Part shown: one piece after another, positions 1 to 11,417 of the stretch
Numbering within the stretch: the first letter of the stretch is position 1
Layout of the letters: every line of letters starts with the position of its first letter
Translations under genes and position numbers: made by a program
The notes under the pieces: model-generated
Seen by the model: only the letters and a program-made list of their open reading frames with translations
What the model was told of the DNA's origin: nothing
The model's database searches: none
NCBI RefSeq assembly: GCF_001625215.2
Contig: NC_030387.2
Coordinates: 35,797,606 to 35,861,605 of the forward strand
Source: Daucus carota subsp. sativus
Taxonomy: Eukaryota; Streptophyta; Magnoliopsida; Apiales; Apiaceae
Length of the DNA: 64,000 bases
Direction: 5' to 3'

Positions 1-267
1 GTAACCAAATTGCATAATATTCAAAACAGATTAAAGGAACTTTCTTCCTTGTATACAAGGAAATGATAGTGATCCACATCCAAACACAAAATTAAAATGT
101 TGACAGATCTGTTTACAAGTTAAAAAAAAAAAAAAAAACACAGAAGAAAGTTTCAGTATTTGTAACATTAGATGATAGCAGCCTAGATTCTTGTTTTGGT
201 AGGGAAGGAACAGGGTACACCATCAGCTGTCACTAAGCCAGCTCCACTTGGCCTCAGATTTAAAATT

Positions 268-480
268 CTAGTAAGGCCTATACCTCGAATCAGCTCTTGA
301 TGGTGGTCTTCCCCCACCAGTTCCATAACCATCTGGTCTTCCTGCGATTCCATAACCACCCGGTCTCCCCCCACTGATTCCATAACCACCCGGCCGTCCC
401 CCACCAATCCCATAACCCCCAGGCCTTCCGCCATTGATCCCATAAGGACCATAACCACCTGGTCTTCCCTCACCAATTCC
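268..480 (-). repeat. Tandem coding repeat, Gly-Arg-Pro-Gly-Gly-Tyr-Gly
   Basis: The last exon of the RNA-binding protein holds about six imperfect copies of a roughly 33-base unit encoding GGRPGGYGI variants, followed by a short basic tail ending RYRPY. The repeats are similar at DNA level, which suggests recent expansion. Such Gly/Tyr/Arg-rich tails are low-complexity segments typical of hnRNP proteins. Confidence 0.85.
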
Positions 481-3400
481 ATAACCACCCCACTGCAATA
501 AAGAAAATAAACGATCAGTAATTCAGTATGCATTATGGTTTTACATTTGCTACGGCAAACAAGGCTAGATAGCATCTGTTCAGGATTGCATTTCCAAAAT
601 AGGTTGCACTTTTTGTTCGTAAGCCATAAGAGAAGTCGGTTAAGCGTACATTACTACATTGACAGGATTATTTTTAAAAGAGCGAATATGAATGAAGACA
701 CAACATTGTCCTCACATCATTAAAATCCAGGCTTCCATACATCCTCCCGTACGTCCGTGTTGGACCAGCATAATCAGCAAATGGCTCAGGTTCATCCATC
801 ATGTGATGTCCACTGCGACCGGCATCATCAACAGGCGTAGCTGAATCAATTGCAACCTGAGGTGCAAACCATAGAAATTTAATTTATATGAAATATTAAG
901 ATCTCATATACTTCTCCGGCTCGCTTTTCGTCAACGACTTTCCACTTCAATCAAGTCAAAGGATTTTAGTTATGCAAATTTTATGTTTTGTTCTTAAGTT
1001 TGAGATTCTGAGAGGAGGATATCCATCGACATTATCTAAAGAACAATTTCTTGTATCATTGGTTTTAGTTGAAAAATGTGTGCATCGACTCGTGTAATCT
1101 CAACTCAGGTGTAGGGCGTGATAAGATATTCAACATCCTACACCAGAATTCACATATCAACCAAGATGTTGCATACAAACATACAGTTCAAGGGCACCTT
1201 CAATTAATATATATAACCAATTCATGATAACAATAGACAAGACAACAAATAGTTTAACAAAAACTTCACACGATACCTGCTGTCCACAGATCTCATGCGA
1301 CCTTCGAGACACAATATCAGCAACCCCTTCATCAGCAAAGGTCACAAAACCAAAACCCCTGTGACCACTTCTCTTTGGATCCTATATCATGTGTGGAAAC
1401 AGACATTAGATGTGAGTTGAAAAAACATTATATCATTGTTGTAGGTGTATGAAGAAAAATAAAATTTTCATTTTGTAGAGCACATATACCTTTGGAATAT
1501 AAACATCGATAATACGGCCGAATTCACCAAAATGCTGGCGAAGATCTTCAATACTTGCCTCTTGAGGAAGCCGGCCAACAAATATCTTTTTGCTTATTCC
1601 ACGACCAGATTGTCCCCCTAAGCAAATATGTCACATAAAACTGTGCACTTAACGATCTACATAGAAGTTGTACTGATTATAGTCAAACTTACTTCCATAC
1701 ATAGCACCAGGATAATCATATCTAGTTGGTGCACCTAGATCAGCATATCTAGTTGCTGCATTGATGTAGGAATCGTAGGCACCATAACCACCTGGCTGGC
1801 GCTCCAATGGCATTCGACTAACTGGTCTGAAGTCTTCCTCCTGAGAGATGTAATCAAATCTTACTTGAGCAATGCAAGTAATATATAAAGAAGAATTGTA
1901 TCAATGTAATAATGTATAACTAACATTTTCACCTAAACAATATCACAAAGTAAAAAAGAAAATGTTGTGTCTATATTAGCAATCAAGAGTGAAGTCTACT
2001 TATTAAAACTAAGTTTAATAAATGGATGATATTGTGACTTGCCTTAGGAGTTGCTCGGTCCACAACTACAGCAGAACCTCCTAATTCATGACTCTCAGCT
2101 ATCAGATCATCCACGGATTCTGTGACGAGAAAATCACGAGTTGGCATATATAAATTTCTTATAGAGATGTAAGATGCCAACAAATTCAAATAGCGATAAA
2201 AAAAAACTGCAAGAAATGGTTAACAATATCTGCATAGTCACATCACATGTACCAAGTACCAACCCATAAAAGAAACAAGTCTATAGTTTATGTGCAACAT
2301 CAACGCAAAAAAAACAATTACTTTCTCACTCTCAGTTCCTATGTGTACATGTCCTTGTGGCCAAACTTTTGGATCGTCCATACTTTGACTTCAAATTCAT
2401 AATATTTGATTCAAAGCTTCAATATTATATATTTGTAGATGATAATATACAAAATACCATTTCACATTTGTATTTTTTTTTTTTTAAGTTCACGGAACTT
2501 GATGATAACAAATACAACTTTCCTCTTAGGTTAGGTTAGCGTATTACAGAATTCCTTCATCAACTCAGGCATGACGACAACCTCATATTTTTAAAAGAGA
2601 GAGAAGAGGTAGAAAAGTGACTACAGCTCCAGCAGTATATTATTTCTGTGATTTGTACTTACCAGCGGCAATGAGGAACAATATTAGTGTGCTACTACTA
2701 TCAATATCAGTTTATCACTACAGCAGACTTCCATGCATAAAATCATACATCATGTAAATGGACGACTCTTCAACATTGACGACTTACTAATATTAATACT
2801 CCCTCCGTCCCAAAATAGTTGTCACATTTCTATTTTTGTTGGTCAAATTGACTAAGTTTTGACCAAAGATTATAAGTGATTCACTCATTATTTTAAAAAA
2901 CAGAAAATTACATCCTAAAGTAGATTAAAAGTTATTTCTGGTTACATATTTTTTTTTATTTTGTCAATTGATAAAATATTAATAAATTTCAGTAAAACTT
3001 TGGTCAATTTGACCGGCACAAAACCAAATGTGACAACTATTTTGGGACGGAGGGTTTATCATCATAGCGGACTTCTATGAATTACATCATACATTATGTA
3101 ACCCACTTGTTTGACTAAATTCTAGTAATCTGCAGTCAACTAATCACAGTAACGCACATTCTCTGAATCAGGCATGACTTGGGAATTAACAAGTTAGGGA
3201 GAGCAAGTATGCACGAATAGAAGACTTCAGTGCCAGCAGTATACTCTGTCCAAATATTCATACACACACCATTCGAAGAAGATAGTTTGGTCTTCTTACT
3301 ACTTTTAGTATTATTAAAATAGGGTAGCTTCTTGCTGCAACATATAAGCTATAAGTTGGACATTAATTACCATCTGTTCTTAATTTCTACTTGGCTAAGG

Positions 3401-6400
3401 GGACTTCCAGCCTCTAGCTATTGATCAAAAGACGTAAATAATGAGGCTAGGTGCAGAGGAGATTAAAAAAACTAAGTGTTGGTTGATGTTCCACCAATAA
3501 AATAAGAGTAAACTTCAAAGTTGTGGCCAAAGTTTACACCGATTTTTAGAAAATTTGGCCAAAGTTTCAAATTCTCAAAAAGATGGCCAAACTTTGGCTC
3601 CGATTTTTAAAAGTGTGGCTCACGTTAAATGTATTAACGGGAGCCTAACGGGAGCCACATTTTTGAAAAGCGGACCAAAATTTGGCCACTTTTTTGAGAA
3701 TTTGGAATGAACAAAAGCGTAAAAATGAGTTCCAAATTCTCAGGAAATTGGCCAAACTTTGGTTCGCTTTTCAAAAATGTGGCTCCCGTTAGGCTCCGTT
3801 AGTGACATTTAACGGGAGCCACACTTTTAAAAAGCGAAGCCAAAATTTGGCCATCTTTTTGAGAATTTGGAACTCTAGCCAACGTTTTGAAAAACGATGT
3901 AAACTTTGGCCACAACTCTGAATTTTACTCAATAAAATAAAAATCGACTTGAATACCTGGGTTTGCGAAAGTGATGAACCCAATTCCTCGGTGTCCTTTG
4001 GATCTAGGATCCTGCAAATATATTAATGGTAGACATAAATATTACATTGGCAAACCAGACTCTTAAAAGTAAATTTATTTACAGGAATTTTTTAGCAAAG
4101 AACATATATGCATGAAATCAGTTTTATCTGTCAAAGCAGAGATGGACCTTTGGCATATATAGATCTGTTATTTCACCGTATTTCTCAAAGTAACTGCAAC
4201 ATAAAAGAGAGAGCCATAGATACTCAGCAAATAGTAGGCGACATGTATAATATTACAAATACAAAATTCTGATGATTTTTGAATACTAAATATTGCAGGT
4301 AACAATTACCTCCTGAATTCAGCTTCTGTTACAGATGGGAGGACCCGAGCTACAAATATCCTACTGACTTTCTTGGAAGGTACTCGCATAACCTCCTGTA
4401 TATGAATGTTATATACATTAGGCTCGAATTTAAGTACAATTTTTACAGTATGTTTAACCAAGTAAAGAGCATGGAGAACAACCTTCGGAGTAGCAACTTT
4501 TACATCCAGGACTCTATCGCCTAATGAGTGCTCACTAGCCAATGCACTCTGCATGAACAACCAACAAAAATAAACTAGGATACACAAAAGCAAGTAAAAT
4601 AAGATATTGTGCCTGTTTGGCCACCAAGAAATAGAGCTTCTTTTCATAAAAAGTGGGCTTCTACTTTTCTTGACCCATATGAGTAAAAAAGCAAAAGCAC
4701 TTTTAAGAAGCTCGGGAGAGATAAGTAGGAAGTTGAAAAGGCTAACCTTTTTTTGTATAACTTTGACCTCTTTTCTATCTTCTTTCTAGTAACACTCTAC
4801 TTCTTTAAATTACCAAATTATTCAAACACTTAAATAACTTAAACTCCCTCCATCTCATCTATTTCTTTAAACTTTCATTTTTGGGATGTCTCTCTCAATT
4901 CCTTACATTTCAAAACTTTCTAAAAATAATATATTTTAACATTATAAGAATTAATCTCACCAACTACTTTCATCTATTTTTACCGATCTATCAATTAAAT
5001 ATTAAAAGGTCCTCCCACTTTTCTTTCTCTTTCACACTTTTTTATCCATTTTTTTAAACTTCCATACCCAACCCCAATGTAAATAATTTGGGGGGGGGGA
5101 TTACATTTTCCAAACACTTTAATAACTTATAAATCATAACATGCTTATCACATATAATCCACTTCTTTATTTTAAATAATAAGTAACTTCTTTTAAATTT
5201 AGCCATTCAAACCCATTATATTACTGTATTTTGATGTGTCAAAATTAAAACAAAAAAAGTTGAAACTTGAAAGAGACTTGAAGCAAATATTAAATAAAAA
5301 CAAAAATTATAAAAATTGGAAACGTTAACAGGCAGTGATATGAAAAAAGTGAAACTCACCTTAGCATCATCTACACTTGTAAATGTTACATATCCAAAAC
5401 CTCGAGACCGCCCAGTAGACCGATCCTAAATAACAAAATATGTAAGCAGTGTAAGAATCTCTACCGGTTTGTAAATAAGCAAAAGGCAATGTATATATAT
5501 ATTCACAAGAATGATTGATGGGGCTATCACTAAGTACTGAAACAAAAATAGTCATACAAAGATAATATTTCCGATAGATCCTTATCTCTTTCTCATCTCC
5601 CATTGATCTAATTTAATGTTACTTTGTAAGTGCTATGCATTTACAGACATGCCATCCGGAATTTATAAGGGTTGCCTTAGGGCAGTTTTCTCACTAAATA
5701 TTAAGAATTCTAGAAAATTTATTAGTGTTTTTCAATTACCTTCGAAATAGTTTTCATTTATATATTTGATGAATGTTTTTTCAAATATTATAAAGAACAC
5801 GAAGAGTAACTTCAACTAAAATAATACTTGGTGTGTTGACAATTTAGCATAAAATGTTTTATGTTTTCTATTTGAAATGGAAGTAGTCATTTTAAGAAGA
5901 AAGAAAATTCTACTTTTCTTTCAAACCATAATTTCATGAACAATATCTATCTAAAGAAAAAATATATTAGAATCTAAATTCTTTGAATTAATGTTTTGGT
6001 TTATCAACAAAAGTTCATTTTATTATACGTAGTCCAAAAGCATAAATTATAACATAATAATTTTATTTTTTTTAAAACTCCCATCGTCCCACCAATTCTT
6101 TACATTGGGGTCTGGCACAAATATTAATAAAAATGTATAAAATAGTGTGAAAAAGTAAAAAAAAATGTATATATCATCATCCCTCTACTTAGTACTCACT
6201 CTGAATTTCATTGTCGGGCCATAAATTCCAACACATTTCTAGACTTGATTTTAAGTCTCACTTTATGAACCAATTAAGTTGGTAATTTTACTACCCAAAT
6301 GATGATTAAAAAAATATAATTCAAAATTGTTTGCAGCTCCCGCTCTCAATTAAAGGAGTTTAGTTTGACAAAAAGAAGGGAGTTCTTGAATTTAGTTTAA

Positions 6401-8452
6401 TTCATATTCCGATAAAAAGCTTTATTCGTCCTAGAGGAAAGTATGACATCAGTTATTGCCCTTTTACAGATTAGTGATTTATGCTTTACCGGCTATAAAA
6501 TTAATGATTTTCGGTATATAAATGTTACATAAGTTGATGATTCATATATTAAAAGTACTTCTAATGATCGGGAGGAAAATGTATCTCTGATGTAAATTAG
6601 AATGAATGACACTTCAATTATGGTCCGTGATACTACTACGATGATGAAAATGATTTGTAGACGTGGTGTTTTCAGATTGTGGTGCAATTTGTTTGTGATA
6701 GAAAAACTAGGGACGGAAAGAAAAAGAAGTGAATTTGACCAAAGAGAAAGCCATAATGAGAGAAAAGATTGAAATAATGTGTATTTATGTACTAGGCTTG
6801 TTTGTTTTTAATTCACGCTAAAATTTTGTGTATTCCATCGAGACAAGAATAAACTGAAAATATAAAAAGAATTCTAGCTTTTATTATAAAAATGGTTTCT
6901 ATTAAAGTAATATCCTATATGTGTGTGTGTGTATTAGATTAAGGACAGTATCATGTATCTATAATCTCAATAATTTCAATATTATAAAAAAATGAGCACT
7001 ATGTGATGTATGTAAGGGTGACCTAAGGCATGTACCCTCAGTTTAAAAGCTTTTCTTATACAGATGTAGGGGTATTTGTTTAAAATATAAGGAGGTATTA
7101 TATATTTACAAACATGCCATCCAGAATTTATAAGGGTGACCTTAGGGCAGTTTTCTCACTAAATATTAAAAATTCAAGAAACTTTATTAGTGTTTTTTGA
7201 TTATCTTTGAATAGTTTTCATTTAAATATTCAATGAATATTTTTTTCAAATATAATAAAGAACACGAAGAGTAACTTCAACTAAAATACGAAGAAGAATA
7301 TTATGAATTATTGAAGCCATTATTATATTATCATTATGAAGTTGAAGCCATTATTATATTATCATTATGAAGTTTTTTCCGCTATCCATTTTGGAAGTTT
7401 GAACTTTGTTTGTTGCACAGAAACTAATAAGCGATTGAACCATAATCATTTGCATTGTTTAACCTTATGTTTGTATTGTTAAAAATGGCAAAGGGATTTC
7501 ATTCCAAGAATTAATAGAATGTGGAATGAACTAGGAAGAGAAAAAACAATATTCTATCTAGACCAAGTATTATGAGGAATTTAGACAAACATACTCTTTA
7601 CATTATAACTTGACTTATACCTGTTCAAATAAAGGTAATATATTATTGTCCTTTTAATAAATAGCACTTAAAATTATCTTGTGCTAAACAAACATGAGAT
7701 TGGACTATTGGAAGGACTAAGAATCTAATGATTATAGTGTTAAGATTAGAATCCCTTCAGACAAATGCTACACATAGTCACGCGTTTTCTAAGAAAATTC
7801 TAGCAACAGTTGATATTTTGAAGACATCTCTAATAGCAAGTCTAATGGTTGTGCTACAATAGCTAGAGCTATTGCTATATTAACTTATCCTTGAGGACCC
7901 ACTCTTTTAACTACACATTTAATTTTTCAAGCTATGGTGGCAATTATAGCTCCATCTATTATTTGTTCTATATTTAGAACAACTTATAGCATTGTCCGAT
8001 TTTAGTACACACTGCTAGAGTGATGATTTTTAAGTTTTGTTCTATAACATAGCTTCAGAACAAGATATAGCACAACAATGGACTTGCTCTAATATATATG
8101 TCAGACTATGCATCATATATTCACTATATATGATGTTGGAAAGTAAAAATAGCTAGGTAGAAAGGAACCCCAGAACAATAAGCATCAATTTTATGTAAAT
8201 ATAATTATCAGATTGTAAAGAGGAAAAAGGGAGAAAACCTTCATAACAATGCAGTCATCCAAATCCCCAAATTTGGACATATGATCCCTCAATCCATCGG
8301 TGTCGATATCCCAAGGAATACCTAAAACCTAATACACACATAACATTGCAGGCATCGAGTAATTAATTAATTGATCGAAAAGATGAATAATAAACACACA
8401 GATGGATGTGGAAGAAAAAGAAATTACTTACAACAAGCTTCTTGTCAGACAT
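268..8452 (-). CDS. hnRNP-like RNA-binding protein with three RRMs and a Gly-rich repeat tail
   Basis: Thirteen coding exons on the minus strand: 8432-8452, 8239-8328, 5360-5425, 4483-4548, 4310-4395, 4148-4193, 3957-4011, 2043-2119, 1693-1840, 1490-1617, 1277-1381, 716-856 and 268-492. They join in frame to about 417 residues. RRM1 begins at residue 5 (KLVVLGIPWDIDTDGLRDHM) with RNP1 SRGFGYVTF. RRM2 has IFVARVLPS and HRGIGFITF. RRM3 has KKIFVGRLPQ and HRGFGFVTF. The C-terminus is a tandem GGRPGGYGI-type repeat. From memory the order and sequence best match Arabidopsis At4g36960, a nuclear RNA-binding protein of unclear target, so a role in mRNA processing or binding is inferred. Odd points: intron 8 must start with GC rather than GT to keep frame; intron 2 is 2.8 kb and intron 7 is 1.8 kb, both filled with MITEs. 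The 417-residue length is slightly above the Arabidopsis protein because of the repeat tail. Confidence 0.9.
2799..3054. mobile_element. Stowaway-like MITE in an intron
   Basis: The terminal inverted repeats are CTCCCTCCGTCCCAAAATAG at the left and its complement (CTATTTTGGGACGGAGGG) at the right. TIRs of this type mark Tc1/mariner-related Stowaway MITEs. TA precedes the left end; the right flank has drifted. The element sits in intron 7 of the RNA-binding protein gene and has no coding capacity. Confidence 0.85.
3506..3930. mobile_element. Mutator-type MITE with 10-bp target duplication
   Basis: The ends GAGTAAA and TTTACTC begin long inverted repeats (AAGTTGTGGCCAAAGTTTAC on the left, near-complementary on the right). 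The perfect direct repeat AATAAAATAA flanks the element at 3496-3505 and 3931-3940. Target duplications of 9-11 bp fit MULE elements. The interior repeats TTTGGCCA and GGGAGCCACA in both orientations, giving a strong foldback. It is non-coding and lies in intron 7 of the RNA-binding protein gene. Confidence 0.8.
4609..5214. mobile_element. Foldback MITE carrying a nested Stowaway-like relic
   Basis: The left end GTGCCTGTTTGGCC and right end GCCATTCAAACCC are imperfect inverted repeats, flanked by ATT on both sides. Inside, a CTCCCTCCATCTCATC start near 4844 and a run of nine G at 5091-5099 look like worn ends of a Stowaway-like insertion. The host segment CAAACACTTAAATAACTT (about 4824) is echoed by CAAACACTTTAATAACTT just after it (about 5112). 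The family of the outer element (Tourist- or hAT-like) is uncertain. It lies in the long intron 3. Confidence 0.45.
5640..5823 (+). repeat. Direct repeat, copy 1
   Basis: About 184 bases beginning TTTACAGACATGCCATCC are repeated with scattered differences at 7105-7288, the same length and orientation, 1.46 kb away in intron 2 of the RNA-binding protein gene. No coding content. The pair could be a local duplication or the ends of a small worn element. Confidence 0.8.
7105..7288 (+). repeat. Direct repeat, copy 2
   Basis: The second copy of the 184-base repeat. It keeps the block TTTATAAGGG and the terminal block AAAGAACACGAAGAGTAACT. A 31-base tandem duplication follows at 7311-7372. Confidence 0.8.
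7311..7372 (+). repeat. 31-bp tandem duplication
   Basis: The unit starting TTGAAGCCATTATTATATTA occurs twice head to tail (7311-7341 and 7342-7372) with no visible difference, so the duplication is recent. Confidence 0.9.
7835..8088. mobile_element. MITE with AGCAAGTC inverted termini
   Basis: The left end AGCAAGTCTAATGGTTGTGC pairs with the right end GCACAACAATGGACTTGCT. CTAAT flanks both sides (7830-7834 and 8089-8093). Non-coding, about 254 bases, in intron 2 of the RNA-binding protein gene. Family uncertain; Tourist-like is likely. Confidence 0.65.
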
Positions 8453-8633
8453 GATTGAATAAGTAATCCAAGCGCGAAACACTGAAATTATAATCTAGCT
8501 CTAAAATTAAATAGCTCTCGTCGTTTATAAAGAAGTATAGGTTACACTCGAACACTCGGAAGAGGCCTGCACACAATACACACACTTGTTTCTCACACAC
8601 AAGAATCATCGTCGTCGTCGTCGTTAGAGCCAT
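8445..8633 (-). promoter_or_regulatory. Possible upstream ORF overlapping the RNA-binding protein start
   Basis: A 62-codon ORF runs from 8633 to a TGA at 8445-8447. That TGA lies inside ATGTCTGA, the first codons of the main ORF at 8452, so the two frames overlap by 8 bases. A TATA-like TTTATATAAG on the minus strand (8686-8696) would place transcription start near 8655, upstream of the uORF ATG. If the leader is unspliced here, ribosomes would meet the uORF first, and translation of the main ORF would need leaky scanning or reinitiation. A 5'UTR intron removing this ATG cannot be ruled out. Confidence 0.35.
8608..8625. repeat. GTC trinucleotide microsatellite
   Basis: Five GTC units near the presumed 5' leader of the RNA-binding protein gene. 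In the upstream ORF they read as a Thr run. Confidence 0.8.
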
Positions 8634-8685
8634 TTTCTCGGGTTAAAAACGAAGACGAATAACAAATCGAATGGAGAAACGATTG

Positions 8686-8696
8686 CTTATATAAAG
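8686..8696 (-). promoter_or_regulatory. TATA box of the RNA-binding protein gene
   Basis: The minus strand reads TTTATATAAG, about 235 bases upstream of the start codon. A CT/GA-rich stretch lies just upstream at 8730-8765, a pattern common in plant core promoters. Assignment rests on motif and position only. Confidence 0.45.
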
Positions 8697-8836
8697 ATTT
8701 AGAAAAGCGCTCAACTAACCTCGGTACGTATGTCTCTCGTCTCTCCTCTCTCGCTCGCTCTTCTTCCAGTCGCCTCGCCGCACTATCCAAACTCCTCACC
8801 CTAATTTTATTTTTTCCCCATCGCTCCTCACCCAAA

Positions 8837-10256
8837 TTTGTAAATTCACAAGCAGCTCAATTTTGCTTTTTTATTTAAGCATAACCGGTCAAACATCTGA
8901 TTATAATATTTTTCCAAATAAATAAATCTATCTAGGACCAAGGGCAAAAAGAGCAAAAATAATACCCGTGAAATGACGAATATACCATTGATTTTCACAA
9001 AATTTCTGTAATACCATTGCCTCTTCATTTGCTTCTTTCTCTGCGGCAGTTACTCCCTGTGTATATTAGCTCAGCTTTTCTTTCATCGTCTGCGATTTGA
9101 TTGCCTCTCCTCCGATGGGGTTTTCTCCTGATTTGGGTTTTAGAGAATAGGCGGATGGGTCACACCGGAGGTAGGCCATGCTGTGCCTGGAGCATACCAA
9201 GCAAACAAAGGAGCACAGTTATAAACATCAATTTGATTATAATTTGGTTTTCATCTTGTGTTGGTGAAGGCGATTGGATTGTAGGTTTTTGGTTGTGACA
9301 AAGGTAATTTTATTTCCTTTATTATTCGTTGCATCATTTTCAGATAGTGATGGCCAACATTTTTGGTTGCCCAATCAGGTAAATTAAGTATAATGGAGTA
9401 TTATCCTTGTTTTGTAGTCACCTGATTGTGGAGAGGGCGCCAGAATTGATAGTGGAGAGGAAGAAGGGGAGTGGAAGGAGATGAATAAAAGCTGCCACTC
9501 AGATTCATTGAACTTTTCTCATCATCTGGTCTGTGACTAATTTTATTTGTTCGTGATAATACTCTTTTGAATCTTCGATATATGTTTAGTCATGTAACCA
9601 CAAGAGATTGTTTAGTAGATTTTACTTAATCACGAATTTGTATATAGTAAATCATTGATTGACATTTGGAATTGGTGTTCTACGGTGAAGGGTGATCTGG
9701 TGAAGAGTTTTACAAAACATTATATTGAAATATGAAATTGATTATTATTTAGGAACAAATTTTTTTATTTTAAAGAAAAGCTTAATAGAGAAGGGAACAT
9801 TTGATTATGATGTTTTGAGCCATTATCATATTATGGGTCCTTCCATTTATGTGTGCAAAGAGCATCTGGCTGTTATAAGCTTCATCAACCCATTCCCTTT
9901 TTAATTTAGTGAATAACGTTGGTCAAGCTTCTAGAAAGCACTCTACAGAAATGCATGGCTATTTCTATGATCGCATGTAACTTATTTTAAGGTAAGACAA
10001 ATGCTCCTAAGTGATAACAGGTCATTTGTAGAGTCTAAAGTGAAGTTTTTAATCATCTTGTGCAGATTGACCTTTCACTGGTTCTTAGTAAATTGACCTC
10101 ATCTTTTTGTATTTGTGATCTCTAGCTTCACTTTTAATGCCCTCCCCTCCCTCTCCAGTGAGTGCTAAATCACTGTCTATGCTGCATGAATTATGGATTT
10201 TTAATTTGTCCATTATATATGACTACTTTTCTTTTTCGAATTTACTGTGCACGTAG
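8837..10256. other. Region upstream of the gene fragments, no recognisable gene
   Basis: From about 9030 the sequence resembles a gene leader: a pyrimidine-rich stretch, an ATG at 9115, an exon-like block ending in a donor at 9302, and another exon-like block at 9344-9378 between TTTTCAG and a GTAAAT donor. No protein could be recognised in any frame. It may be a further captured fragment of the Helitron-like region, but no Helitron 5' end (A|TC with a family-specific start) was identified. Confidence 0.3.
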
Positions 10257-10532
10257 CTGGGGGACCTGAAACTAGGAGAGCTTTTGGATACACCTCGGCC
10301 AGGTCTTGATGAGGCTCTTGCAATCTTAAAGTCATGAACTTGATTGGCCTCAATTAACTTATCTGTTAGTCATTATAGATTTATGATGCCTAGCCCCAAA
10401 CCTGAAAAATTTGCTCATGTCATATTTATTTTATTCGAAATGATCTTGGAGCTGATTTGTAGGTTATGCAATTTGTCGATTCACAAGAATATAGCAAGTT
10501 CACGCGGATTGTTTTTGATACAACTCCAACAG
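10257..10532 (+). pseudogene. GET3-type (ArsA-like) ATPase gene fragment
   Basis: Two exon pieces of a GET3/ASNA1-like ATPase, which delivers tail-anchored proteins to the ER (plants also have plastid forms). Exon A, 10257-10331, reads LGDLKLGELLDTPRPGLDEA and so on. Exon B, 10463-10532, reads VMQFVDSQEYSKFTRIVFDT followed by TPT. These match adjacent stretches of the family just before the GHTLRLL motif. The P-loop exon and the rest of the protein are absent. The intervening intron (10332-10462) is kept, so this is a DNA-level copy, not a retrocopy. The donor after exon A is worn. Function as an ATPase is not possible. Same orientation as the next two fragments. Confidence 0.8.
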
Positions 10533-10890
10533 TCAGTACATATATCATCAAAGCTGATTGTTCCTTGATCGATATTCACTTACCTAATTGTAAACATTTA
10601 ATAGGGACATACTCTGCGTCTTTTAACACTGCCCGACTTTCTGGATGCTTCTTTTGGGAAGATGATGAAGGTGTGTTCCTGCTTTTTGTTGTTAAATGCA
10701 CTAAATTTTATTTTTGTGAGTTATATTATATATGGTATATATTTAAAATATTACGGTTCTTACATGTGCGCACCACAAACTTATAATTTAAAGCACATGT
10801 CAAAACTTATTGTTTTTTATTTATATTAACTATAGAGAAAAAAAAATCAAGTTAATCGATATATATTTATATGATTTGTATATGCTGTAG

Positions 10891-11136
10891 AATAAAGGGG
10901 ATTGGAAGAAAGTTGCAATGATACGTAAAGTGATGCGAGATAGAGGTGTAAAGAAGGAGATAGGTTTTAGCTCAGCAGATGTAGGCGACACTGATGATTC
11001 CTCGAGTTTACATGGATTTTTATCTGATGGCAAGACTCATAAACAATGGGAGAAGATCTATAAACTGGCAGAAAGCTTAGGATCAGGAATGAAACTAATT
11101 TTGAAGGCTGGGGAAGATGTTGCATTGAAAGTATAA
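10891..11136 (+). pseudogene. C-terminal fragment of a PPR protein gene
   Basis: An 82-codon open stretch, preceded by an AG at 10889-10890, encodes NKGDWKKVAMIRKVMRDRGV, then KKEIGFSSADVG and a hydrophilic tail ending at TAA. The pattern GDW..VA.IRK.MRDRGVKKE.GFSW is the C-terminal extension (E-type motif) that follows the last pentatricopeptide repeats in plant organelle RNA-editing or processing proteins. The usual Trp of GFSW is Ser here. No PPR repeats lie upstream; the neighbouring sequence belongs to the GET3 fragment. It may be spliced into a chimeric transcript but cannot work as a PPR protein. Confidence 0.7.
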
Positions 11137-11417
11137 CAGTTGGTCTGTATATCTTATATTTCTAAAAGGATGGTCCATACATTAATGAATCTGCATGATT
11201 ATTTTTTATTCTTATATGAGGCATTGCAAGAATGAAAATATATGCTATTTTATTACAAGAATGAAAAGATTTGAAAAATCTTGGTAGATTTCTCAGGGAT
11301 TGAAATGAAATATGGTGACCGATAAATTACAAAAAGGCTACATTTTTTTTCTTGGAAATTACTGAAGGTAACGTATTTACTTTACTTCCTTGTGTTGTGA
11401 CATTTGTCATTGCAGAA

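Noticed and set aside
183-575. 130-codon minus-strand frame overlapping the RNA-binding protein tail
   Set aside because: It is a frame shadow of the Gly-rich repeat exon.
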